NCBI RefSeq assembly: GCF_026230105.1
Contig: NC_079482.1
Span: 17,918,001-17,982,000 of the forward strand
DNA: 64,000 nt
DNA from: Diorhabda sublineata
Lineage: Eukaryota > Arthropoda > Insecta > Coleoptera > Chrysomelidae
Direction of reading: 5' to 3'
Shown one piece after another: positions 49,550 through 61,754 of this stretch. The notes below the pieces were generated by a model. The model was given only the letters and a program-made list of their open reading frames with translations, searched no databases and was not told where the DNA came from. Numbering within the stretch: the first letter of the stretch is position 1; the number at the start of each line of letters is the position of its first letter. Made by a program: the position numbers and the translations under genes.

Positions 49550-51618
49550 TCACATGTCCTTTCTGTTTCTGCGTTTTTTTGGTTTTGTACTATTTTTTTC
49601 AGCAGAAATTTGATTTTCAGAATCAGTTCCAGAATTCTGAGCATCTCCATCGCCCGACTGACTAGCATCATCAACAAGATCATCTTTAATATCTTCATCA
49701 TTCTGAAAAAAAATTTATGAATTATGATGTAAAGTGAAACTGTTTAAACATATTTTTATTCTTGGAATGGGAAGCACTAATAAACTTTAAACTGGATTTG
49801 ATATTGATAAATATCAAATTATAAAACTTTGTTTTTAAATATATACCATTATGAACTTTATATGAAAAACTGCTATAGGAGTTTTACAGGAAGCTTGTTT
49901 CATCTATCAGATACCTACCATTATACCAAAAATAGATCCCAAATGTTCTAGAACTTTCTGTTTTTTAAACATTGTTAGAATATAGGAATGAAACAGCACT
50001 AAGCGAGGCTATCTTAACATGTAAATAATGGGGTTAGGGGAAGAATTGAAGTGATACATATAAATTTTTTTTGTGAAATATATAAAACAATTATAAAAAT
50101 CATAACAGAAATGATTTAAAATATCAAGTGATGAATATAAGAACATGTATGCATTTAAGTGACAGGTATTTTTTGCATTGAAACTAACTGCTGGTTAATA
50201 ATCCAGTGCAAATGAAAAGTAAATTACAAAAAAAGATTGAACGCACCAATTCATTATCACTATCCTTATCATCCTTCTTGTTCCATTTTGTTGGTGTAGT
50301 TGTGTGTTTTGGAGGGAATATAAGGTCTATTGCACATACCAAAATCTAAAATAATTGAAATATTCAAGAAACAACAATCAAATATTTTCTTAGGACTTCT
50401 CTTCTAACTAATTCACTTACCAAGCCCAGTAAAGCTCCTAAAATAATTGTAGCTATAGCAAAAATTAGATATGATCCCACACTGGGTAATCCATATTCTT
50501 CCGTCAATTTATTATGAATTTGCTAAAATAAATATAGTTTTACCAACTTTATTTATGCATATTCTGTGCTGATTTTACTATTTACTTACTCTCAAAAGTT
50601 GTGATAGCTTGAAAAAAGAAGATACAATGCCCATTTGAATAGAATTTGGTGATTTCCAGCTAGAAACTGGTTCTACTACCTCCCATTTTTTGTCTTCGAT
50701 GAAAGAAGTGAATGCATTTATGTCTCTTGAGCCTTTATATTGTCGAAATTGGCCATTTATTACACTACAAATTCCATGTACAGTATAATATCAAAAGTGG
50801 AAAAGTTTTAGTTTGAAATTTCTTTAATAATTTGAGTTTTTATTTTATAATAAGCATTAAGAACGAATTTCTATAGGTGAATATATAGATTTATTTTTGG
50901 CCTGTATTCACTTACTGAAATATTGTAGGCAAGGCAGTAACCATAAATCTGCCACTTAGCCCTGGGGAGGTAGTAACATCAATGGCACCAATTTTTATAC
51001 CTAAGCCAGGACCTAACTGAGCAAATTCTCTCCATTTTTGTTCTAATGCTTTACATGCGGGACACCACGGAGCATAACTACAAACGATAATTATCGCTAT
51101 AATAGACTTTAGTAATAAAAAATCATAATAAATAACATTTTAAAAGTACCATTTAAGTCTTACCAAAGCATAAATTATATTTTACTTATATTTTGAGATT
51201 CTTATCAGTAACGTTATGTAAATGCTCTTAAACCGTATATAGTAGATATATTTCACATTAATAAAATATGATACCTTTTAAAACTTTGTTCAAATCACTA
51301 ATAGATTAAAAATCGTTATGCAATAATTCAGATAAAATTTTCGCTACTCCAAAAATAATTAAACTAAAATCTATAATCCAGTTTTTTCTATAATAATAAA
51401 ATTATATAAAAAATATAACAAACTTTGTCAATTTGACACGAAGGCATTATGCCGGATTAAAAAATGCAACAAACTTACAACTCCACCAGCCATTCGCCAT
51501 TTAAAATTTCATTCCAGTTATCCTCATCAAGTTCTATAACAGTTTTCTGGCTATTAGTAAAATAAAATATATTGAAAAATATTAAAAATATACAGAAGTT
51601 TACTATGCTACAAGCCAT
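49550..51618 (-). CDS. TMX1: TMX1-like ER thioredoxin-related transmembrane protein
   Basis: Membrane-bound ER protein disulfide isomerase. Exons, 5' to 3': 51618-51479, 51077-50916, 50764-50590, 50522-50421, 50345-50247 and 49702-49550, giving 276 residues (human TMX1 is 280). Order: signal peptide at residues 1-23 (CIFLIFFNIFYF); thioredoxin domain with FYAPWCPACKAL, the CPAC active site characteristic of TMX1, at residues 52-55; cis-proline loop ALPTIF; membrane helix at about 173-205 (SYLIFAIATIILGALLGL); cytosolic acidic tail ending in a basic KPKKRRNRKDM. All junctions are GT-AG and in phase. It is divergent from CEBPZ, with 319 bp between the start codons. Confidence 0.95.
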
Positions 51619-51937
51619 TACAATTCAGATTTAATATGTGTTGTCATTCACTGGGCTTATGCTTATGTCAGAGTTAATAGATTATTACAAGTATTCTATT
51701 TTTTTCTGCCATATGTCAATTCAACAAAATAAGTTTTATTCCAGAGACAATTTAGCAGCTATTTGCTTACCTAGGTCTATGTTAGTCTTAAATTGTTATT
51801 TATCTATGAAACACAAAGAAAACTGCACCAATCAAATAAATTATTTTTTAACTTTAGACAAGGAAAGACTTCTTTCTGTATAAGTTTTTGACTGAATTCC
51901 TAACCTATAAAACTTTCATGTGATATAATTTGCAAAC
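51619..51937. promoter_or_regulatory. Bidirectional promoter region of TMX1 and CEBPZ
   Basis: Only 319 bp separate the TMX1 start (minus) and the CEBPZ start (plus). It has no TATA box at a convincing distance and no recognised gene within. Confidence 0.5.
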
Positions 51938-54900
51938 ATGAAAATTAAAAAAAATAAATCGCCCTTTCATAATAATGATATAGAAGATGAAATAGACAGT
52001 TACGAAGACTCTAATAAATGGTACGAAGAGGTATGTTGCAAAGAACCTTTATATATAATTTATGTATATTAAATTTGACTCATTACAGATACAAGAAGAT
52101 CCAAAAAATTTCTCTAAATCTACAGAGCAGGTTCTTATAGAATTAAAAGATGAAGCAAAAAAATGTCATGACTCAGAAGTACTAAACCATAATACAAGTA
52201 AGTTTTTAGTAAATTCAAAACTTTTGTGTGAATTTTACTGTAAACTTTAATCGGATGTGTTAGAAAAGCTAGCCAAAGATAAAAAAAGATTATTGATTTC
52301 ATCTAAAGTCTACTGATGAATTCACCATTATTTAGTTACGTTGTATAATATCACAAATTAAATATGTTTGGAATAGTCAAAGAGTACCATTGGAATTTGA
52401 AATATGTTGGAAAAATTCATTCCAATGCAATATATACAACAGGACTACTGAATAACAAGTTCATCATTGGCAATCTTACTAATATTATTCTTTTAAGCAA
52501 ATGCAGGCATCTTAAAAGGGGATTTATTCCCCCTGATTAATTCAATTATGAAATTATACTATAGGGCTTTTTGGAAACTGTGATCTGAGATCAGGTAGAT
52601 CATCTATAACTGATTGTGAATCCCAATCCAGAACCAGATTTTATAATTTTTCAAACATCACATTCAATTTTCAGTTGTAATTTCAAATTTACAACTTGAT
52701 CTATAGAAAGCTATGATTTTTATGACTTTTTTCATGCAGTATAATAGTTGTATAATAGATTCTAGATATTTAATCATTGTTATTGAATAGTTATAAATAA
52801 TTTGATGATTCACACTGATTTAGACTAAAATTTAATACCAATAAGCTATTTTTATGCTAAAAAGTCAAACAGTATAAAAACCTCAGTAACCTATCGTTTA
52901 TACTGCTCATGAGAATTAATCCTAGACAATCATATAAGAGAAATTAGTAGTTTTTAACGTTCAAAAAACCATAAATAAAAGAAACAACCTGTTAGTAAAT
53001 CACATTTACTCAATGGTATACCAGGGATTAAGTTGATCAGCTTCTGGACAACAGTGAACATGATTCAGAATAGTTTCTGAACATTCAGATCATGATTGGG
53101 GTTAGTCTGGTTATAGTTTCTGAAAAGTCTTTATCTCAACAATATTATACTCACCTCTAAAAGAATGCATGTGTGATGATAGAAAAGAAATCTGCAATAA
53201 AACTTGACAATATATAATTGGCAAAATTTATGTTATTCTAATACCTTAAATCCAAAAATAGATCCATAAAGTATTTACAGAATGGACAAAATATTTGCCC
53301 AGTCACTAAATATTCTACCTAAATTTGAACAGAAAAATTGGTCATAAAGAACAGTCAAGACAAACACTATGGGTGATAACAAGCAAAAGAGCAAATAAAC
53401 AGTTATCTAGTAGAAGATAGTGGAAACAAAAAAAATACTTTTTATTGATACCAACTTGCAAATTAGAAAATTTGTATATGCAACGGTATTTTTAAATAAA
53501 AGAAGGACATTTTGATCTCTTGTGGGCTCTTGTATTGGAAAAATAATTAATAATCAGCTTTAACTCTAAATTATAAGTTTTTGAATTAGTATCGAAAAAA
53601 TATTTTTTTGTGCAGTTAATTGCTCCTTCAGTTGGTGCACTCCAGCTTTTCTACCTCGTGGATAAGGTTTTATAATATTGAATTCACTAGACAAAGCTAC
53701 AATTGCATTGCATAAAAAGTGCCACATTGTGCTAAATCCAACGAGATGGTAGTGTGAAAACAATTGAGGTCTACTTCATGATTGTTCTTAAAAATTTCTA
53801 GCATATTTATATTTTCAAACATAAAATTTGAGTGAAAGAAAAATGTTCAATTTTAGCAGGTTACTCCTGCTTTACAAGATAGTAGTGTACTGATAAATTT
53901 ATAATCTTAGAATATCCAACGTGTATATTTCATAATGAGCTGTATTTCATACAATATACATATGTGAAGTTCTGGGGCATATTATTCAAAATTTTGTATA
54001 TATTACAACACTAAATTTAACTTAACTAAATTTTTTTAGAGATTTCAAAAACAAACTCCAATTACCAGTGGATGAAAACTGTAATGTCTAAGGGAACACT
54101 TTCTGATAAAATTGCTGCACACACTGTAATGATACAAGATAATCCAGTAGCAAATTTGGAAACAATAAGAAATTTGGTTGGCATGGTAAAAGTTGGTAAA
54201 AAGAAAGAGTGTACATCTGTAATGGGTAAATTTTTATATTTTTAGTTATATGCCTGTGGTAAAAATAAAGAAATGTAAACTTATAATTTATTTAAAAACT
54301 AAAGATAAATTATTTTTCAGAAACATTGGCAGAATTATTTCTATCAAGTCTTCTAATACCAAACAGAAAATTGAAATCATTTCACCAAAGACCTTTATCA
54401 CAACTCAATGAACTTGCATCTGGAAATGCAGTTACTAGAAGAAAAATATTGAGTTATTGGTATTTTGAAGATCAATTAAAAGAAATTTATGCTTCATTTG
54501 TGTTGGCTTTAAATACTGTGGCACATGATACTGTTGAAAATAATAAAGAGAAAGCTGTTTCTGCTATGTATAAACTTTTGGTAGACAATTCTGAACAAGA
54601 AAAGGTGATAAAAATTGGTTTTCATACATTTTGTGCCCAAATACAATATGCATTTGGCATCAGACAGACATCAGACAATCAAATTTCAAAATTGTCTCAA
54701 TATCAAACATCTATTTACACATAACATCAGTGTTAGTAATCTTATCCTCTCAGCATTTTGTCTGAATTGATGAATTCTATGAATTAGTGATTTATCTGTT
54801 CAGACATGTAAAATTCGTCATATATTCTTGTGTTATCAAAAACATTTATGGTACTTCTTTTACCAATGTGGAAATTCTTGAGAGTTTCCTGACTATTTAC

Positions 54901-57900
54901 TCACCTTTGGGATTTGAATTTGGTTAATAGTTTTGTATTTTTAAAACAAACTTATGGAATTTTACCTTAAACATATTTATTGAAAAGATGTTTTTTTTAA
55001 ATTTAATTAAATCATTGTTCCCAATTATACTAATTTTATTTTATCATAGAAACTATTCATATTTGAAGTTCATTTGACTGGCTTCCGATTAATTTTCATC
55101 AGTTTGGGAAACATTCATCTTCTTATTAATTAAAAAGCTCATAAGATTTTATTTAGGAATTATATTTGGATATTGATGTAGAAAAACGCTTCTATAAGTA
55201 GAGTTTCGGGAGGATGAATCAGAAAGAGAACCCTCGGGTAGTGCCTTCCCAAGATAGATCACTCCAAAAAGTTCATTTATACCACTAGATTTAAAAAGTA
55301 TTTGGATTTCAGTCAAACCAGGCTTCACTTCCTTAAAGCCAATACTGGAGCTCATTAGAAATCTGGAGCTTTATATTGAAAATAGCTTTGATATGAGGCA
55401 TAATAAAATTTAAGGTAGCAGTGCAATGTAACTCTTAATTTAAAATGGACTGAACCACTTGAATATTTGTTTCTAATTAACCATACAAGCTGTGCATGAT
55501 AAAGTGGACAAAAGTTCACAAATTCATTTAAAAAATGTCAATATTATAAATAAAAAGTTATAAACCTCAATTTCTATATATAAATAGATGAAACCTTGAT
55601 GTCTTACAAAATATCTAGTATGAACATTTTATAATAAAAATGATATACTGTTTCAGAATCTATTAACGTACATTGTTAATAAACTTGGTGATCCATCTCA
55701 AAAAATAGCATCCAAGGTGATTTACTGTTTGACACAACTTTTGTTTAAACACATAAATATGCAAATGGTAGTGTTGAATGAAATTGAAAAATTGATATTT
55801 AGGCCAAATGTTTCTACTCGGGCGCAATACTACAGCTTGTGTTTTTTGTCCCAATTTCATCTGAATCATGAAACTAGTCACATCGCTAGAAAGCTTATAG
55901 AAGTTTATTTTTCATTTTTTAAGGCCTGTGTGAAAACAGTGAGTATATTATTAATTATAACAGAATTGTTTTGTATGTATTTGGTACATTCTTTATTGGT
56001 TTTAGGGTGATATAGACAGTAGAATGATGTCAGCACTTCTTATGGGTTTAAACAGAGCTTATCCTTATGCGGAATTGAAATATGACAAGGTTCAAGAACA
56101 TATAAATACAATGTATAGATTAGTACATTTGGCAAATTTTAATATTGGCTTACATACACTTATGCTATTGTACCAAGTATCTGATGCTGGAAATGGTATT
56201 ACAGATAGGTAATTAAATAAAGTTTTCTTGTGTCACTTTAAGGGCATATGTAATCTTGTTTTTGAACATAAAATGTTTAAATCAATTTGAATTTATCCTG
56301 GCATATTCTGTCTTGAGGAAATACAAAAATATATCCCACAGTCATCATTATGATTTTTTATATTAATAGTCTATGTATTTCGTCATTGTATTTTAAATTT
56401 TAGATTTTATTCTGCATTGTACAGAAAACTGTTGGATCCAAATTTGTTGACTACTACTCACAGAGCAATGCTTTTGAGTTTGATTTATAAGGCTCTTCTA
56501 AAAGATAAAGACATAAACAGAATAAAAATGTTTATAAAGCGACTTTTACAGGTAAGTAAATATTAGAAAGTAGTTGTACATGAAGCTTAAAGAAAATCCG
56601 GTTTCTTTTATTTAACAATTTAATATATCCTCAACAAATTATCATTTAAAACAGTCAAGCCTAAAGGGGCTGTTTCATATTGTTTTTAGTTGTGATCAGA
56701 CCTCAATACATGATTTTTTTCAAATGAATTAATCTGTGGACTCCAAACGATAGTGGGTCATAAAAATATAGATCTGAATGGGAAAATGAAAAGAGAAGCT
56801 CCAAAAAATTAGACAATTCAGAGGAAACATGAGACAAAAATAGCAGGGAAAACTAGTCGAACAAGATAAAAAGTAAGACGTTAGTAAAATAACAAGAATC
56901 AATAAGGAATGAAATAAACAACTCATTTAATATGAGACAAGTATATTGTTAGAATGAAGACATAATTAACGACAAAAATGTTGGAGCTTGGAAACACCCT
57001 TAAAGTGAAAAAACTGATTGAGAGACACAAAAAAACAGATGAAAAGATGGGTACAGGTAGGACAGAAAACCGCATTCTAAATCTGAAAAAGTAAAAGGAA
57101 AAAATAAAATTGCATTATCGTCTGATGCTCTAGAATAGGGGTCTACAATCGTGAACGAACTGAATTTGAGGTTGCAAGAAGAAAATCAGTTTCTCCCTGA
57201 TTTATACACCAATATCAAATTCTTCAGACAGAAATTCACACATTTTAAAACATATGAAACATTCAGCCACACTACTGAGACTGAATTCCCCGTCGATTTT
57301 GGAGTCGAAACTTTGAGTGTTTTAAAGATAAATTTCAATACTCGTTTCTCAAGCTTTGACGTAATAACGAATGAAATTAATCTTTTTCAAAATAATTTTG
57401 ATCGAGACATTGAAACACTGGTTCCAGAACTTCAAATTGAAATTATTGATTTACAGAGCAGTAATATGTTTTAGAACAAATATCAAAATTTATCTTTATT
57501 GGAATTTTATAAGAGTCTTCCGCTGGTAAAATTTGAGAATTTGCACAAATTTGCTCGTGAGTTGTATTCTGTTTTTGGTACTACGTACTTGTGTGAGAAA
57601 ACGCTTGCAAAATGAAGTACACAAAGAATGTTTACAGATATAAATTGACCGAGAGCATCTTAAATCTATTTTAATAATTGGTACAAGTAAAATTAATCCA
57701 CAAGTATAAACAATTGTCCGTGAAAAATCACAATTCCACAAATTTCATTTTTGTTTTATTAGTTTATTGGGATTAATTTCATTTTTTTTATTAGTTGGAA
57801 TTAATTTCATATTTGTTTGTTATTTGTTAGTTATAAATGTGCTTAAGCTTAGATATTCCAGTTGAGTTTTCTGCGTCATCGAAGTTTTACCTTGCTCGTC

Positions 57901-60900
57901 AATAAAACTGAGTAATTATCATTCTGTGTTTTCATTCTCTTCTGTTCAACTTATCACAGCAATAGTAACAGCAGTAAAACATTGGCTGCCGCGGGCCAGA
58001 TCTGGCCGGATCTGACCCGCGGGCTGTAGTTTGGACACCCCTGCTCTAGAAGGCCATAGAAAACAACAATTATTCTGAAGCCATCGTTCTTCAAACAAAT
58101 CAGCAATAACTCATTCACCAAAATTGTCTATTTGTAGATTTTTTCATAATGTTGGTTACAATAATATGCATGAATCATTTATAAAATATATAAAGTCAAC
58201 ATTTCTATTTAAAAATTTCTCCTTTACTAGTATTGAAGTATTTTTTTCAGATATCCATGTATGCTCAACCTTGCTTTTCTTGTGGGATTTTATATTTGAT
58301 ATCTCAGCTTATGATTAAAAAAAATGGTTTGCAAGCTCTTATTTTAAAACAAACTGTATCTGTTGATATCAAAGATGAAGATGATGTGAAACATGAAGAT
58401 GTATTGGATATTAAACAGGAAATCGAAAATGACGAATTTGAACAAAATGAAGTAAGATTTGTGTATACATTTCATTTTTCGTGCTATATTTTTAAATTTG
58501 TAGGTGAAACAATCAACTGTTGCTGCAATGAATACTGTTTCTGATATTATTGAAATTAAAGAAGAAACTGATATTAAGCCAGATGTGAGTGTTCTAGAAG
58601 CTTCCTTAAATGCTTCAGCTGATCGTAGCAACAATACCCTTATCCGAAAGGAAGACAAATATAATCCCTTAACCAGGAATCCGTTATATGGCGGTGGAGA
58701 ATTCTGTAGTTATACAGAGTTATATAACCTTAAAAATCATTTTCATCCCACTGTTTCCCTTTTTGCCTCAAATATTATGAATGGAGTACCCATTGCATAT
58801 AATGGAGATCCACTTACTGATTTTACACTTATTAGATTTTTGGATAGGTTTGTCTTTAAAAATCCGAAAAAAGTCACTGAAACATCTGGAAGAGATTTAA
58901 CTTTTGGGAAAAGAAAATTGTACAGACCTAAAGGTGTTAAATCAATATCTGTTAATTCTAATAGTTATGCCCAGGAAAACTCAGAAAATATCCCTGTTGA
59001 TGAACTCTTTGTACATACGTAAGTATGATATAGTCATTTATTTGCTTCCCTCTTCAATAACATGCATAAATAGAATAGTTAATAAATAAACGTTGCAAAC
59101 TGGCTGAATCATTAATAAATCAACTTTGATTTTATAGTTGTTAATTATTCAACTGTCATTAGTACATCATGAAGTATTTTTTGTTGAAATGCGAATATTT
59201 ACATCGTTAAGCTTTTGTGTTGGGTTATCAACAAGAAATAAACAATGATACAATTTAGAAACTTTGATATAGTGTTTGTTACTGGACCTCCATTAACCCC
59301 AGCACATCGAAAAGAACTTGTTCGCTAGAAATCATAAAGGCTAAGACGACCAATGGTTGCATAAGATGAGTTCATACTGTTATATTTGCTCAATATAATT
59401 AAGGATTGGTTGTGGATCAATAATGATGAGGAGTGGCAGTAATATATATTATTCATACATGACAAGGCTCGACAACATCTCTTAGACTCATGGATATATG
59501 GAATGCTCTTTGCTAAAATGAATTCAGAAAAGAGGTTCAGAACTTTCCTATACACTGTTAAGCTGTAATTGATGCCAGACAAGGAAATATCTGCCATTAA
59601 AATAGACCATTTCATTTTAGATTTTATTTTCAAACTATTTTTTATACATATCTTGTTATAGATGTATTTTCTATAATAGTCGGATTAAACGATATTTTGG
59701 AAGTTTTCCACATCTCAACAATTTGGTGAAATTGGTTAAATGAAGAAATCAAAATTATGTATTAATATTGATGGGGAGTGTATTTATAATTTGGGTGTTT
59801 CTAATACATTTCTTATATGTTTTATTTTATTCTTTATTTCAAAGATATTTGCAACAGAAATATCGAGAAAGAGGTTCATTGGAAAAAGACGATGACAGTG
59901 ATTTAGAATCGGTTCAAAGTGATGAGTTTGAAGAAATGTTGGAGAAATTTTCAGGTCATAAAGATGAAGAGAAAGATGTTGATTACATGAATGAAATTGG
60001 AGAAAATATTAAAAATGTTGATAAGAAAAAGAAGAGTAAGTAAAATGTTAACAAATAAGTTTTTATACATTATAAAGTATTCTAAAACATTTCATGGCTC
60101 CATTACTGATAGATTTTTATAATATTTCTTCAATTTAGCCGAGCTATTACCCATATCAAATGCTCCAATTTCTTAAGAAAATTTTCATTTTTCTCATTAA
60201 CTTAAATGCGGCCAAATATTTCGCTCAAAAATTATCCGAGTATTTTACCCAGTTAGCTTCTGCGCTTGATTCAAACTCACAATAAATTATATGTTTTATA
60301 GAAAAAAGTGATAATGAAGATGTCGAAGAAGGCGACGATTTACTGGAGGAAGATGAAGATTTTGATGATGACGAGTTTGATGAAGAAAATGAGTTAGACT
60401 TCGACGATGACGATAAAGGTTGGTATGTACTCATCTCGTCAAGATATATTATACTGTTGATTTTTAGAATTGCTTGGGGATTTAAGCGACGATGATGATG
60501 AAGCAATAGACTTTTCCGACGAAGAACCAAGTAAAAAGAAATTAAAAAAAATTTCGGACAAGGGTGATATCATGTCGAACTTTGCTTCAGCTGAAGAATT
60601 TGCAACCCTATTAGAAGAAGAAGGGCAATCAAAACATAAACCGGGCGGATCTAACGTCTTTGCGAATACAGATAATGCGGGTATAGTAATTTACAGTCAT
60701 AAAAATTTGTAAAATGTTATCTCATTATTACTTGATTAATAAAATAGAAGTTTAATTCAGCTCTATACTTTATAAAATATGTTAGAGTAAATTGGTATTA
60801 CTCTAAATAGGAAACCATATTTATTAATATTAATGTGATCTGCATATCTTTTTTAGACGTGAAGCAGTTAGCTTGGGAAGAAAATCGAAATAGATGGTTA

Positions 60901-61017
60901 AATAAATTCCACAAAACAGTGGGAGGTGGTAAAGAAAGAAAATTCAATAGAAAACAGAAAAATTTTGGTAAAAAGAGAGTCAACAAGAACAACAATCTGA
61001 AAAAAATAAGAAAGTGA
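51938..61017 (+). CDS. CEBPZ: CEBPZ / Noc1 (Mak21), 60S pre-ribosome assembly factor
   Basis: Nucleolar protein of early 60S biogenesis (yeast Noc1/Mak21). Thirteen exons: 51938-52030, 52089-52197, 54040-54225, 54321-54604, 55657-55938, 56006-56208, 56404-56551, 58251-58451, 58504-59018, 59845-60035, 60302-60418, 60468-60680 and 60857-61017, all in phase, giving 900 residues (human 1,054). Hallmarks are VNKLGDPSQKIASK, RAQYYSLCFLSQF, SALLMGLNRAYPYAELK, RFYSALYRKLLDP, the CBF-domain stretch LVHLANFNIGLHTLMLLYQV, YNPLTRNPLYGG and DFTLIRFLDRFVFKNPKK. The C-terminus has acidic runs (EEDEDFDDDEFDEENE) and a Lys/Arg-rich end suited to nucleolar retention. Intron 56552-58250 carries an hAT relic. 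ATTAAA follows at 61081. Confidence 0.96.
52198..54039. other. CEBPZ intron 2, no recognised content
   Basis: 1.8 kb of AT-rich sequence. A 65-codon minus frame at 53566-53763 has no recognisable motif. Nothing else stands out. Confidence 0.35.
54605..55656. other. CEBPZ intron 4, one GC-richer patch
   Basis: A GC-richer patch at 55180-55350 has an open minus frame (68 codons, GSLSDSSSRNSTYRS) of unknown origin, probably repeat-derived. No splice sites link it to CEBPZ. Confidence 0.3.
57136..58043 (+). mobile_element. Internally deleted hAT element with intact 8-bp target duplication
   Basis: Flanking CTCTAGAA occurs at 57128-57135 and 58044-58051, an exact 8-bp duplication as hAT elements make. 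The left end TAGGGGTCTACAA and the inverted right end CAGGGGTGTCCAAACTAC agree at 11 of 13 positions. The interior encodes the C-terminal half of a GTF2IRD2/ZBED-like hAT transposase (VNELNLRLQEENQF, LQIEIIDLQSSNMF, LHKFARELYSVFGTTYLCEK) with stops after 57473. It sits in the CEBPZ intron 56552-58250, same strand. Confidence 0.88.
59019..59844. other. CEBPZ intron 9, unassigned antisense frame
   Basis: A 102-codon minus frame at 59325-59633 is open (ESKRCCRALSCMNNIYYC) but unrecognised. Base composition is slightly GC-richer than its surroundings, which would suit an old repeat. Confidence 0.25.
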
Positions 61018-61080
61018 ACCTCCTATGAAAAAAACTGTAAATCAAGAAATGCGAAAAAAAATATTCTATAACTTTTTAAT

Positions 61081-61086
61081 ATTAAA
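61081..61086 (+). terminator. Polyadenylation signal of CEBPZ
   Basis: ATTAAA 64 bases past the CEBPZ stop, followed by TTGTTTTT. Confidence 0.5.
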
Positions 61087-61715
61087 TTGTTTTTAAGATA
61101 GAAAGCTCTAATTTTTACTACACTTTATTTAATTTACTCTGTTTTGATAGTATTCCTTGATAAATTTTTTAAAAACATTTAATCAATCTTTGACTTGAAA
61201 TTCCGCCTATTTTGTCGCTTTGATAAAGCACAAGTATTTATGTGAGTAATCAATAAAATAGCGTCATTAGCTTAATTGTTCGTAAACGTGGCTTAGAATT
61301 CAATGGTTAGTAGATCGAATTTCATTAGGAAGGTGAATTTTGAATTTTTAGTCTGTCATGTTATCTATCTTATACAAAGATTTTAATGAACGAAAAATTT
61401 TTGAACCATGTTTAAGTAAAATGGACCAAAAATTGTTTGGCTTAAATCTTGGTACAATTGTTCTTTAAAAATAATTCAAATAATAGACTGTGGTGATGAG
61501 AGAGTTGAGAAGTATTGTGAATATATAGGTATAGAAATGTAAAACAAAGCTGGTCACATAGTTACTAATACTATCTAATAATTAGCTGATAAATCTTCTA
61601 TGTAAAGTTAAAATTCATTATATGGATACTAACCTAGTTGAAGATTAAATGAATGATTTAACTTTTAAGAAAGTTTCTTAGAAGAATGTTGAAAAAACTT
61701 TGATTAAAAATATGA

Positions 61716-61721
61716 TTTATT
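61716..61721 (-). terminator. Polyadenylation signal of CNDP2
   Basis: AATAAA on the minus strand 34 bases past the CNDP2 stop at 61755-61757. Confidence 0.5.
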
Positions 61722-61754
61722 ACAACTCAGTATTAACAAAGTATTCATGAATCA

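Noticed and set aside
53566..53763. Antisense 65-codon frame in CEBPZ intron 2
   Set aside because: No domain, no splice sites and no second supporting exon.
61255..61340. Possible tRNA-like box (GTTAGTAGATCGAATT)
   Set aside because: No matching A box, acceptor stem or CCA-side pairing could be drawn around it.
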